Shown here in pieces: positions 40,210-51,597 of a stretch of 64,000 nt of DNA. The position numbers and the translations under genes are program-made. Location: positions 84,565,289-84,629,288 of the forward strand of contig OY755039.1 in assembly GCA_963576565.1 (NCBI GenBank), written 5' to 3'. Source of the stretch: Aspidapion aeneum (taxonomy: Eukaryota; Arthropoda; Insecta; Coleoptera; Brentidae). A model generated the notes under the pieces. That model saw only the letters and a list, made by a program, of their open reading frames with translations, was not told the DNA's origin and searched no databases. The stretch's first letter is position 1, and each line of letters starts with the position of its first letter.

Positions 40210-40749
40210 TGTTTGTTTAACACTATGGAGGAAACGGTTTGGTTTGGAGACTCCCTTAATTTATTTACGTTAACTTAAATCATTTTTTTTTGTCTCCACA
40301 AATTTCTGCATAAGCGTGTATATAATATATACCTTAATGTAATAGTTTTCAAACAATGTGTGTTAAAATTATATATTTCTATATATTTTTCGGTATATTT
40401 GTCAATTTTATTTTGCCCTCATTTAATTTAAGTTATCGTTGTTATTAAGCTGCACTGATATTCTGATTCTTTCAGTACTGTTTGGAATCTACTGATCATT
40501 CACCATGGTTGTTGCTGACTAGCTGATCTAAGATGTTGCACCTGATCCAGTGTTGCTGTTTTGTTCCAGAATGGAACTTCAAGTTTTTTCCAGCCAGAAT
40601 GTTTATTGACCGTCATCCACAGAAGAAAAATGGAAACGAAGAGCGTTATAGTTTTAGTTTAGATTTGTGTTGTCTGCACTACTTAATGCTTGTTGTTATA
40701 AACCATTTTATTTCGACTTGCGTTTAAAAAAAATTGTTTATACTTAATC

Positions 40750-40758
40750 AGGGGGGAG
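40750..40758 (+). promoter_or_regulatory. Polypurine tract of copy B
   Basis: AGGGGGGAG, followed by TAA and the 3' LTR. Confidence 0.75.
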
Positions 40759-40761
40759 TAA

Positions 40762-42076
40762 TGTAACAAAACGGGATTTGAGCATAAATGGTATTTTTGC
40801 CATTTATAAGTTTTTAAAGATTTTTAATTAAATATTGTTTTTGTCATCAACAAGCATTAATTATATGCAAGACTAGGTTAAGATTAAGTAAAATTTATGG
40901 CAACTCGGCGACTTGTTTTTAGGCATGTTTTCAGGTTCGCTGTATTTTAATAAAAGTTGTATTCGGCTAATATGTCCTTTGAGCCACTAACATCAAAATA
41001 ATTCATATTTTGTAACTGGAAACAAATTTGGTAAACTATTTTCAACTTTTAAGAAACACCCTGTAAGATTTAAACTTTACCGAATTTCTAAATCCACGCA
41101 TCTTTGAATTGCGGTGGTATTTTGTCTCTTTGTCTTTCTCGCCAATGCGAGAGAGCTTAAGATTCAGACCACGGCAACCAAGAGTGTCTGTAGAGAAGAG
41201 TGGTGGAAGAAGTCCGTTAAAGAAAGCTTAGATTTAGCCCAATCAGCTAGCGACAAACTGAGAATGTCTAGAGAGCGGGGTATTGAAACTTTCGAAAGTC
41301 GTCAGGGAGAGTACTCTTTAGTTTGTCTTTGCCTAGTACGGTACACTTTCATTTACACTTCTTAAGGGGGGTTTTATTTCAACTGGGGAAATTTATCAAT
41401 TATTTTAACATTGTATAAAACTGTTAACTTTAATATTCATAATTATTTTGGTCTTTCCTTTTAGAGTTTATTGATTGTAAAGTCATTAATTATTACTGTT
41501 TCCAGTGTTTTGAAATAATGTGTTTAACTGTTTTATGGTTTTTTATCAACAAAATACAAACCATTCGTTGCCCTAAAATCGGCATTTTTAATTAATAACA
41601 TCCCAAACCTAAACAGTAATATTAAGTAAATTAAACAGTTGATTGAAGAGTTTCACTCATTCAATCAACGTTTAAGATGTTGATAAATATATATATTTAC
41701 AACAAATATATAAAAGGTTTATAAAACCTAAAAGTTTAAGAAGTGTAAATATTTGAATATAAAAGTTCAATGGTAGTAAAAATTTGATATTTAAATAATA
41801 AATATTAGAAGTGAAAGTGTGAAGCTGCAAGAAGAAAATTGAAAAGGTATGTATGATTATCCTATTAGTTATACATTTGAGAAAAACGTTTATAGCATAC
41901 TTTTCCTCCAAGAACCGCCAAATTCCCTTTCGAGATCGTGTAAATTTAGTAACATATAGTAACATTTAATCTTTTTATAATTTATATAAGTTGTAGCCTA
42001 AGTTGGTAGCTTACAACATTTAAGCCTTGGCCACTTGAGGTGACAGTATCACTGTCACACACAGGCCCCTGTTACA
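40762..42076 (+). repeat. 3' LTR of copy B (1315 bp)
   Basis: Nearly identical to 25754-27073; the visible differences are four substitutions (for example near 40951, 41222 and 41312) and four fewer bases in the TA run near 41690. Followed by the ATAG duplication. Confidence 0.92.
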
Positions 42077-42080
42077 ATAG
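42077..42080 (+). repeat. Target-site duplication ATAG, right of copy B
   Basis: Matches 25750-25753. Confidence 0.8.
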
Positions 42081-42499
42081 TGTCAAGTTCTAAAATAGAA
42101 TCATCAAATTCTTAGTGGTGTTAACCCCAACTAACCCAATCTGCCGATCCTGTACGTTAGAAAACATCTGACGTGTATGCTTAGCCGTGTCACGTGACAC
42201 GTGGGCGTGTATGATTAATCGTCTGTGATTGATAAATGATCTTTAGTGCTGAAGGTTGGTGAGCAAACTACGAAGAATGAGTACAACCAAGCAGCAAATT
42301 TTAAAAAAAGATCAAAATTATGTTACGCTAGAGGCTAAACTGCTGAACCAATTTTGACAAAAAAATGTGTTGTTAAATTACTACTGAACCCAAAGGTGCT
42401 ATAGGGTATATCTTTTTAAACAGGAATCAAGATGGCGAACGTGAAGGCATACGATTTTAATAAAATTCCTTTGATCACCCATTGCAAATGTCCTCTAAT
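42081..42499. other. Unassigned stretch right of copy B
   Basis: No gene seen. It includes the perfect 14-bp palindrome GTGTCACGTGACAC at 42187-42200, which contains a TCACGTGA E-box core. A function is not supported by context. Confidence 0.5.
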
Positions 42500-43615
42500 T
42501 TGCTGTAACTACTTTGTAGCCCGAAGGATCCACCACGGATCTGTGGTCTGGTGGCCGAGGGCAATGAAAACCACTAACGCCAAAAAGCTCGAAAGCTCAT
42601 CGGAGCATTAGGGTCTACTCCCAACATAGGTCTGCGATCGCTGTCCACCTGGATTAAGAAGGCAGTTATGGCAGCATACCATGATGCCAGTGAAGCGATT
42701 AGGGGAGAAAAGGGAATACCGTCTAAACATACCTTCAAAGGATGCATAGAAAAAGGACGCTTTTGAATTTCTTAGTGATGTTACGGTCTGCTCCACAGAC
42801 GGATTAAGGGTAAAGGATCGGAATTCGACCTGTGCAGGATTGGACGTGAAAAGCAAGGTTATTGGAAAAAGCTACTTGCTGGCGAAAGTTAATGCTATAC
42901 TGGCGGTAACATGGGAGGAAGAAATTAGGAACAAAACAGGAAAGCGCATCTGCATCTGGTCAGATAGTCAAGCTGCGCTGAAACCAACCATGTCCGAGTG
43001 TTTGGTGCAGAAATGGGCGGATGCACTACAGGAGTTGGCCAAAATAAGAGAGGTAGAGACGGTCTGGGTTTCAGGCCACATGGGAGTCCCAGAAAACGAG
43101 AAATCGAACGAACTCGCCAGAGATAGATCCCAGCAGAAATGCGTTGGGCCAGAGCCTTTTCTGGGGCTCAAAGAGATACAAAAAGAATGAACCGAACCGA
43201 AGGAGAGTGTGACAGGATACAGCAGGTTCCGTAGAGACTGGCTGCTCCGTAGAACACGAAGAGGCGTAGGAGTCCTCTCTGGACACTGCGCTCTACAAGG
43301 ACACTTGGCGAAGATGAGAGTAAACTAGGACGCGACGTGCGAACGATGTTGGACCGAGGACGAGACCACGGCGCACTTCCTTTCATCACCTGAAGCATAC
43401 GAGGAGGCAAGAAGAGAAGTATTCGAAAAGAAAGCCTTTGAAACGGAGGACCTTCTGAATCTGAGGTGGCCTAACATTCCGCCCTTTCTACATAGGGTAG
43501 GGTAGATTCCTTACTGAAGGAAGGATGCAATAGGGGAGTTGCCCGGGGTTTGGCGAGAAGGGCGCTTCGTGTGCCTAGTCGACAGACCTAGAGCCAGCAC
43601 CTCACTACTACTACT
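42500..43615 (+). mobile_element. LINE 3' part with RNase H (Jockey/R1/I-like group)
   Basis: With frame breaks, the order fits the C-terminal half of an RNase H-bearing LINE: a VWWPRA-like segment near 42545, RNase H at 42750-43190, a GHCALQGHLAKM segment near 43280, then CERCW...ETTAHF, a cysteine-histidine motif typical of these proteins, near 43345. The 3' end is a CTACTACTACTA tail at about 43604-43615. The 5' end is uncertain. The base composition is richer in GC than the surroundings. Confidence 0.75.
42750..43190 (+). pseudogene. Decayed LINE RNase H domain
   Basis: An open frame of about 146 codons between an in-frame TAG (42747-42749) and a TGA at 43188-43190. It shows STDG (first catalytic Asp), LAKVNAIL where the family has a Glu (QAEVxAI), WSDSQAAL (third catalytic residue) and NEKSNELA where the family has Asp (GNEKADELA). 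Two of four catalytic acids are thus replaced, so the domain is dead. The VSGHMGVP stretch before the last motif is well kept. Confidence 0.75.
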
Positions 43616-45169
43616 AAGAATTTAAAAGCGTTTTTTTTTCTCCTTTATGTTGTTACTCAATTTCTTAAGGAAACCGAACGTGTTCCGGTCTTACTTTGCC
43701 TGGGATATCAGAAAATGATAGACGGTTTCGGTATTAAAGGGATCTAGGGATAATTGGAGGATATCTACATGAATATTCGAGTAAGCTGCTAACAAGAAAT
43801 AAATTTTGCTACGGGGTTACATGTCTTCCTTAACGAAACTGCAATGCGTCGTCCTTTTTTTCTTTTACAGGAAGGCATAAAAACTGCTTTTTAAACTAAG
43901 GAATTTCAAATACATATAATTCAACCAAAATAACTTATACATGTTCGATAGATGGCACTAATTTAAAATAGAAGTTACGCAGTTTTGTAAGACTGAAGAT
44001 CTTAAGATCCTGCATCCGATTAAACTCGTATCTCAATTTTGCAATTTTTTGATTTACAAGGGTTTAAAATTAGGTCGACGAATGGCAATTGCTGCTTGTT
44101 TCATTTAATTTTTATTTCAGCCTGCACATGTTAGAACGAGTGTAAGTAATAGTAACTTATTTAGTAATGGTGTCGACTATTTTTTCTATTTAAAACACCT
44201 ATATTTTCTGTACCTATAAGACGATATATCTTTAGTAAATCCTCGGGTAAAAAGTAATGTCTCCCTGTAATTCCGGGCTTTCAAAAGACAATCTGAGCCA
44301 TTCCCTTCTTAAAGCCTTTATATCATTTTTTTCGTGCTTTTCTCTCGAAAGGAACTAACCCTTGGGGATACGGTAAAAAATTTTATTCCAGAAGTCTAAA
44401 GTAATAAAAATACTTTAAGCCAAATTAAATAATTATAAAATTAATATACTATTTTATAATTATTAAAATTGGCTTTTGCAGATACGGAATGTCCAAAGTA
44501 ATTTAGTCAGGAATAGGAACGAAGCTACGAGGATGATGAAAAATCTTTTAGTCCGACAGGCCACTTACGTTTAAATGATTTAATTATTCTGTACATTGAT
44601 TAAGTGCATAGTTTTGATATTGAAATTCATAAAACGCTCCTTAAAACCCCAAGAGTAAGATTTGTATTGTAAGCTGAATGAAAAACTGAGCTTTAGAATA
44701 TGGCACGACTATCGAATACTCCAAAGCTCTTTTTTTGAGAATCAGATATTATCCTTTAAAAGCAGTAATTTAGCGTATTTTCCAAAGGATTAGAATTTTC
44801 TCTAAAAAGTTTTTCTTTACTTCTAAAAAAGTAAAGCTAACTTTACGCGCATTTAAGATTTTTCTTTCATAAAACTTTTAATCGGCTTCCGCGTCCTCAA
44901 AAGGGAGTAAAATTAAAGATTCGACAGGAAGAGTAATACTCTATTATAGCAGAATTAAAATTCTATTTTAATTCATCCTCTCAGCCGCGCCACCGTGAAA
45001 CCAGCTTCATAAAGCGACAGAGATGGATTGGTAATTTGTTCCTGCGGGCTTTAAGGGCAGACTCTCTCACCTGCACCAAGATTTATAAATTTGGCTAAAA
45101 ATCTAATTTTTGGAAATATTTTAGATATAAATTTGTTCTCTTTTGTAATTTAAAAGGATAAGACATTCA
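43616..45169. other. Unassigned AT-rich stretch with one hairpin
   Basis: No gene or known repeat recognised. A near-perfect inverted repeat lies at 44416-44476 (GCCAAATTAAATAATTATAA and its partner, 11-nt loop, two mismatches). Confidence 0.5.
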
Positions 45170-46480
45170 TATTTGCAGTGACTATTGGGTTATGTTTTAT
45201 TGGCTGTTTCAAAGGTTGTGCCGCTTCTCTCTGATTTTCAATATTTGCACCATTTTATATTCATATCTTTATAACAGGAGAAGTACCAATCTTAATTTTC
45301 TAGAAGTTATTCTAAAGCTTTTTATTGGCAGTAAGTAGATACGGAAGATGGAGACTTAAGCTTTCCTCTTAGTTAGCATTTTGATTTGTGGAACAAACTA
45401 GCTAAAGCAAATTTAGCTGTATTAGCTGTCCTTGCTTTTACAAAAAAGTTCTATTTTGATTCCATTCTAATGGCTCTAATTCTAGGGTTTTAGCGCTCTA
45501 CAGTATGATTCACAATATTTTACATGACCTTCGTAACTCAAGATACAGCGATACCTTTATACCTTTAGAGAATGCTTTAAAACTTGGGTAAGACCATGCA
45601 AAGAATGTCAAGTGTTTACATGGACAGTAGTTACATTTCGCAAATAAAATTTTTCAAGCAAACTTCTGTTCAAATAATATTTTGATTTGTAACATAATCA
45701 TCAAAAGGTTTAATATTGGTTGCATTTTAATGGCTATACTTAATGTTTTGGCGCTTTGCATCATGATTTCCAATATTTACACTACTTTATTATTAATTTT
45801 AGTGACTCCAGACAAATTATACCTTCAGAGGATACTTTTAAACTTAAGGTATTTATAGGTAAGTTAGTGCAAAACAAAGCTGAATGTTTTTTTTGTCAAC
45901 AATTACAGGGTAATCTTGGGCGGAGTTTTCAGTCTGAAATGACCAGGTCATAAATAAAATTTTCAATTCAATTTGGTGCCCAAATTTAATAGAACAAATC
46001 TAGCTGAGTTCTCTGTCTTAGTTTGTGGAAAAAAATTAATTTTTGTTGTCTTTTAATAGCCCTACTTAAAGTGTTAGCGCTCTACAGTATAATTTTTAAT
46101 ATTTACACCATTTTATTATTATTTGAAATGATATTCGTAACTTTAGATAAAGGGCCAACTTGATACCTCTAAAGGATCCCTCAAAACCTTGTCAAGAAAG
46201 TTCAAAAAAAAGTCGAGTGTTTAAATTGGCAGGGTTATCCGCAGTTTTTGAAAACTTTAGAAGGGCAAAGGCATAAATAAAATTTTCTGAGGAAGCTTCC
46301 ATCTAAGTTGTCATTTTCGCCTCATGAAGCTAGCTAAAGCAAATTTAACTATGTGCAAAGAAGATTTAATTTTGGTTGTATTTTAATAATGGTTTTTCTT
46401 AAAGCGTTTCACTACTTATATTTTCACCATCTGACTGTAATAAGATCCCGATTCATTACACTAGGAAATGCGCCAAACTT
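45170..46480. repeat. Degenerate tandem repeats, about 260-330 bp period
   Basis: A block with GCGCTCTACAGTATGATT followed by CAATATTTACAC...TTTTATTATT and later TAAATAAAATTTTC recurs with its start near 45221, 45493, 45751, 46077 and 46404. Units are strongly diverged with indels. A small frame at 45756-45953 lies in one unit and is not conserved in the others. Confidence 0.5.
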
Positions 46481-46980
46481 TATTCAAGAGAATATGTTTT
46501 AAAATGCGGTAATTGTAATACTGAGTGTTTCCTGAGGAAAGACATGGAATCCGTAATGGAAATTTCTGGCGGCAGCATGCAGGAAAAAGTGACTTTTTGA
46601 CGCACGGTCGCGGCCTGCCGGTGATTATGAAGAACCAACCAACGCGAGCGGATTAGAGCGGAAAATGGTAATTTATGAGAAAGCCGATTGGCATCACAAA
46701 TCCCCCTGATCCTATTGAAAACTGCGGGACACCTGACCTAACCTTAACCCTTATCGTTCACAGAATTTAATGGCTGATATAATTTGACATAAATTCTTGT
46801 ATTAAACTTAAACGAACAAAAAAGCATAGAAACATAATTTCGGACTTCCATCATCTACAATACTACTACAATACGGTATACAGTTACTACTACTTATACT
46901 ACTTGGTGTTCAGTCAGTTGTGATGGCCCGACCCCATTTAATCCTGAAACGGTTGCTTTTCAGAAGAAGTGGTTTCCATA
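46481..46980. other. Unassigned stretch
   Basis: No gene recognised. A GC-richer patch (46560-46740) may be older host or element DNA. Confidence 0.4.
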
Positions 46981-46982
46981 TA

Positions 46983-47293
46983 CAGGGTGTTCGGCACATG
47001 AACCGTCAAAATTTTTTAGGATATTGTTGGAGTCATTTGCTACCTTTTCAACCTTGGAACTTGGGTCCTTAGAGTCACGGCTAAAGAGATATGAATTTTT
47101 TAATTTTTTTTAAAGACACTAAAAAGCTTACGAGGGTTTAAAGGTGGGATTTTGGATAATTTGCGAAAAAAATTTAAAAATTCATATCTCTTTAGCTGTG
47201 ACTCTTAGGACCCAAGTTCCAAGGTTGAAAAGGTAGCAAATGACCCCAACAATATCCCAAAAAAATTTGACGGTTTATATGCCGAACACCCTG
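46983..47293. mobile_element. Foldback MITE, Tc1/mariner-like
   Basis: The ends CAGGGTGTTCGGCA and TGCCGAACACCCTG begin inverted arms of roughly 120 bp separated by about 70 bp. TA lies on each side (46981-46982 and 47294-47295), fitting TA-target elements. No transposase frame. Confidence 0.75.
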
Positions 47294-47295
47294 TA

Positions 47296-47769
47296 TTGGG
47301 TATATCCGTGCTTGGTTGACTAAAAACTTTCTTTGTCGCAATTATAAATACAGCTTGAATAAACTTTTGTTTTCGCCAATGCGAATCCTTATGCAAACTT
47401 TTTGCTTCAGCCCATTGAATCCTGTGATCATTTGACCACGTATCATCCGGACTTTTAAATTTCTCCTACTTTTTGATGTTTTGTTTTAGTTACAAAACTC
47501 CACGATGAAAAAACTGTTTTAATATTATAGTGTTTGGCTTTTCGTCTTTATGGATTATTATTTTGGGAATATGTTTTATTTGGTTTGTTTTTAATTATAG
47601 AGATCGTTGAGTTTATTATTTTCTCGGAATAACCATTCTGTTAGTCCTTGTAAATGTCGTAGATTTCTGTGGTTAATTCTTAATAATCACTATGAATATT
47701 TACGGCTCTTAACTATAAACTTCTTATAAATCCTTGTTTCGTACCAAGAATAATTAGTCTTAAAATTTA
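47296..47769. other. Unassigned stretch
   Basis: AT-rich, no gene. It may include further decayed sequence from the Penelope-like element to its right, since that element would continue in this direction, but I cannot identify motifs. Confidence 0.35.
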
Positions 47770-48245
47770 GGTACTATCCCGACTGTGTAGGTTTCAGATA
47801 AACAGTGGTTTGGATGTTTCTGTCTATTCGTTTGACAGGAACATACAAAAAAGATAATGCCGATTTTATTAAATTTTCCATCGTAAATTTGATTGTTGGT
47901 CGGATACCGTTAAGATAGTGTAGAAAATTCTTCAGTTCTTTATCATTTTACGAGTATATATAATCAATATGTCATCCATGTGTCGTAGCCATAGTTTTGG
48001 ATTGAACTACTCCATGTAGACGTTTGCTACCACTGGCGAAAGAGACGAATCTATTGGAAATGCATCATTTTGGCCGTAAAACTTATCTTTCACTTAAAAG
48101 TATGAGGTACAGACACAGAGCTTTAACAGATCCATCACCCCCTCTACTGATTCTCTCTTAAAGTGAATCATCAGTTTGTAAATTGCGTTTGATCATACTA
48201 AGTGACTCATTTAGTGGCACGTCTTCACAAAACCAGAGGTGTGAT
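47770..48245 (-). pseudogene. Penelope-like element reverse transcriptase, distal part
   Basis: On the minus strand, with stops and frame changes, the sequence reads CEDVPLNESLSMIK, then KALCLYL, then SLSPVVANVYME and RHMDDILIIY. This is the order of the Penelope reverse transcriptase core (fingers/palm SPLSPVVANIYME, then the YVDD box, here HMDD). It continues the part preserved at 49561-49940, from which it is separated by unassigned DNA and a LINE. Heavily decayed. Confidence 0.65.
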
Positions 48246-48716
48246 GGGTCAGAAGTGCATCATTCCAAGGGCTAAAAAATCAATTGGCACAAGACACATT
48301 AGCTTTATAGCTCCTAGATTATTTTATTTAGTCTAGCCAGAGAGTACTAAGCATATTCCTAATTTATTTAGATTTAAAAAATAATTTAGTCTGGATTAGA
48401 GAATCAAATGTGATAATTCAAGACTTAACAGGATAACTTAGTTATAATATTAGTTTGAAGAGAAAGTTATTTTTTATTTAGACCAAGTTGGACTTTACCC
48501 CTCGAAATTAACATTTTTTTCTACTAACTATATATGTTTCCCGGCAATGACATATAAACCCAATAGTGACATAAAACCCAATCGTTACAAAGTGTATTTT
48601 TGGCTTTATGTACCTCACAACAACTGTTTTACACTTCAGAAATGAGACTGTATAATTCCACAAGTTTTATTAAAACATATTTTAGAATACCTACTGTAAA
48701 TTTTATTTGGAAATAA
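48246..48716. other. Unassigned stretch between Penelope-like remnant and LINE
   Basis: About 470 bp, AT-rich, no recognised content. It separates the two halves of the Penelope-like reverse transcriptase together with the LINE. Confidence 0.4.
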
Positions 48717-49560
48717 TACTACTATGTCGTTTAGAACGTTTTTCTACGTTGTCCGACGCCTATTCTCCACCTCCTCCGATCCTGACAATCATCTTCCGTC
48801 AGGTTTTTTTGGCTCATTGATCTTTGGATTGAGTGTTGCCATTCCAGTTTAGGACGCCCTCTTTTTCTGCGCCCTATTGGTTGCCATCCTAGGACCCGCC
48901 TTGGTAATCTTTCATCGTTCATCCATTGTACATGGCCGTACCATATCAGTTGTCTTTTAGTGATGTTATGCGTTATGCTTCCCTCGATTCCCATTCTTTC
49001 TTTTATATCTCATTTCTTATATGATCTGTTCTAGATATTCTCATTGATCTTTTTATTGCATCCATTTCGACACTTTCCATTTTTGCTTTGTATTTTTCTG
49101 TTACGCGACAAGTCTCTATTCCATACAGCAGCGTGCTTTTAACCATTGTTTCATATATGTTAAATTTTACATTCTTTTTTACCTCTCTGCTCCATAAAAT
49201 ACTGTTAAGACAACCAATTACCTTTTTTGCTTTTACTATTCTTTTTTCTAGTTCTTTACAGTCTGTTCCTGTCTTATCACATGAACCCAAGTATACATAC
49301 TCATTGCATGGAGATATTGTTTGTCCATTGTCTAGTTATAACTCACTTGATTCGTTTCCAATACATAAGTACTGTGTCTTGTCCACGTTCACTGTTAACT
49401 CCCACTTTTGGTATTCTTCCGTTACCTTTCTCATCATATACTCCATGTCTTCTTTATCATTAGCTACAACTACTTTGTCGTCAGCAAACTGTAGTGTGTA
49501 TATGGTAAATTGGTCGTTAAGTTGTATTCCCATGCCGGAAATAAACATATTTATTATTAT
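48717..49560 (-). mobile_element. LINE 3' part (RT end and C-terminal domain)
   Basis: Three minus-strand frames belong together: 49336-49548 carries LQFADDKVVVA, the catalytic box of the reverse transcriptase, and NVDKTQYLCIG; an in-frame TAA splits it from 49003-49290 (KAKKVIGCLNSILW, LLYGIETCRV); a single-base deletion near 49015 shifts to 48731-48994 (RQLIWYGHVQWMNDERLPRR, RKRGRPKLEWQ, ending VGQRRKTF). The tail TACTACTATG is at the low-coordinate end. Same family as 60073-60654. The clade is not assigned with certainty. Confidence 0.85.
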
Positions 49561-49940
49561 TATATTTTTGGTGTAAAGACTTTCTACATCAAAACTTACA
49601 AATCGATCGCCGGATCTGATTCCATACTTTTTAAAATTTCTGCATGACCTGAATGTTAAAAAAGATTCGGACCCTGTAATTAATAAATTTTTAACAAAAA
49701 GCTCAACAAAGAGCTACACGATGAGTCCCTGTAGCGGGTAATTGGTCGCAGTGGCATATCCTTTTTGTAGATCTTTTTATGAACTAACATTATACGTGGT
49801 ACCTTAATGTGGTATGGAGTAGGCGGGATCTAGTCCGCGATATTGTCAGCATATTTCTTTAACTTCCTGCAGATTTTCCCTTCTATGGTTATTGTTGAAT
49901 CTTTTGGTAGTGGTTTGTAATCTCCTGTCTACAAAACTTC
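49561..49940 (-). pseudogene. Penelope-like element reverse transcriptase, proximal part
   Basis: Minus strand, with frame breaks: a KDMPLRPIT-like segment, SSCSSLLSFLL, a LQGPNLF...HAEILKSMESD segment and finally SFDVESLYT. Penelope reverse transcriptases have PLRPIVS...SFDVVSLFTNVP in this order, and the following NVP-like residues appear at about 48215. The LINE boundary lies directly after SLYT. Confidence 0.6.
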
Positions 49941-51597
49941 CGTGATTTTTGTCATATGTGTCGATATCCATAATAACCGTCGCGTATCCTGCAGCATATT
50001 CAAAATCTTAGAAAAAGTTAGAAGATATGATTTATTTACGTTCAAATGATAGAGTTGTTTATTCACCATTTAATACTTTCCAGTCCTATTGTTTTGATCC
50101 GACAAGAGATTTTCGTTTACCCCTTTTGCTCTAATAAATTTATCCTATTTCCGTGTGGTTACCATTGCATTCTTTTGTTTAGAATGGCATTTAATCCTTC
50201 CTATTTACTTCTATCTGTGTCATTTTGGATGGGTAATTATAATTTCCATCATTTCTTGGATCCTCTTATTTCATGTTTTGTCCTGTTCTGACTTCCTGGT
50301 AGCTTTTCGCTTTAAAAGTTTATTTCAATGACTTCAAAGAATTGCTATGCATAAATTCTGCCAACGAATTTCTTATCTTATTGTACGATTCTTATAATTC
50401 CTTTATCGTAAAAATTTAATTTCAGAAAAATTCTTTATAAAATTTGCAGCGTGTGCTATTTTTGATGGGATAAAATGAAAACTCGGTTATTAATAAAGAT
50501 AGCGATGTATGCCATGTTTTTTATTGAAGCTCATAATTCGGTTTATAGTATGTTTTTTGGTAAAGACGGCTAGTTATTTTTTTTCCTACGATCGCATTTT
50601 ATGCATTTTATGTGAAAATTTTACACGCATATTAATTTTTTGGAAACGAAAATTTTTTCTTTATCTAAAGAGGAACATATTTTTCTTTTTAGAGAAAAAA
50701 TACTCTCTCCACGGACAAAAATAAAAAGTTGATTTAAGAAAAATAACCCAGCCAGGTTATTATCTTGTGGTCGTAGAAAAAACGGCGTACCTTTATCGAA
50801 AGAGAGAGACCTTAATAGAGTCATAGTTATGGTGTGTCCGCTGTGGCGACGAACAGTTATTAACACCGATCCTGACACGGAACCGTCTCCTATGAGGAAA
50901 TTACAGTCTATCCGCTACGAGCTATCGAATAGACCCGGACAATTTTAAAGGGCAGGTAGCAACCAAGGACTATGACATAAAGGACTGCTTAGTTCCATTT
51001 AACCTGTGTTAACAAATTGTGCGGGGTGAGGAGAGTGGTGTGACGTCACCACTTGTGCTAAATCAATAGTTTGTGTTTTTTGGATTGTTTCAGTTCAGTG
51101 CTACTAAGAAAAGACATAGAAATAAACATTTTCACGTTTGGTTTGTTAACAGTGTGTAAAAATTCGATTCTGGACAGAGAAGAACGTTTGTTTACAGGGT
51201 AAAAAAATGGCCACGATTTTCTCAGCAAATGGGCTTCTTGTTTAATAATATCTATCAAGAAAATTACAAAAGATTGTGAATTGAAAAGGAATATTTTTCT
51301 AAATTAAATATTATTATTTATATTAATATTTTTAATTTAATGTATGTATCTGTACTTTTCTGTTTTTTTGTAAAAATGTAATAATAAATACTGTTTTTAT
51401 GTTCTATATTCCCGTTTTTTAATTATCTAATTAAAAATCTCTTAAAATGCTTTAAAAAGCGGTTGTTATAATTAAACTATACATTATGTCCATTTTTTCC
51501 TCACAATATTTGTGCTTTTCCTTTTTTAAATAAATCAATAAATTTTTCGTCTACCAATATTTCCGTCTTTAATTATTATCGCAAAATAATATCTTTA
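49941..51597. other. Unassigned stretch left of the BEL element
   Basis: No convincing gene or known repeat. The frames present (for example 50621-50878, minus) have no recognisable domain. A GTGACGTCAC palindrome (CRE-like core TGACGTCA) lies near 51039-51048. Confidence 0.45.

Larger units (their letters stand above)
28347..40749 (+). other. Main internal non-coding region of copy B
   Basis: Collinear with 43-3818 plus 12543-21471 of copy A. It is uninterrupted by the satellite and has no coding frame. Two nested LINE fragments, a satellite relic, a hairpin, a TA microsatellite and a short exon-like frame are listed separately. Confidence 0.8.
25754..42076 (+). mobile_element. Giant non-coding LTR element, copy B (complete, 16.3 kb)
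   Basis: In order: 5' LTR of 1320 bp, a primer-binding-site-like sequence three bases inside, 13.7 kb of internal sequence, a polypurine tract and a 3' LTR of 1315 bp, flanked by ATAG duplications. No gag, protease, reverse transcriptase, integrase or envelope is visible in any frame; the longest frame in the internal region is about 112 codons and unremarkable. The element would need proteins in trans. The LTRs differ by about four substitutions and a short TA length change by eye, so integration was recent. The 4-bp duplication suggests a Ty3/Gypsy-type integrase. It resembles the LARD concept described in plants, but the family is not recognised. Confidence 0.88.

Noticed and set aside
1..42076. 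Plain segmental duplication of 1-22754 and 25754-42076
   Set aside because: LTR ends, polypurine tract, primer site and the ATAG duplication define copy B as a retrotransposed unit; the LTRs of the two copies differ.
49088..49576. 162-codon plus-strand frame
   Set aside because: It is antisense to the LINE reverse transcriptase frames on the minus strand, which carry recognisable motifs.
50680..51050. Possible rRNA or small RNA gene because of higher GC
   Set aside because: No stretch matched remembered 18S, 28S or 5S core sequences, and no tRNA-like fold was found.
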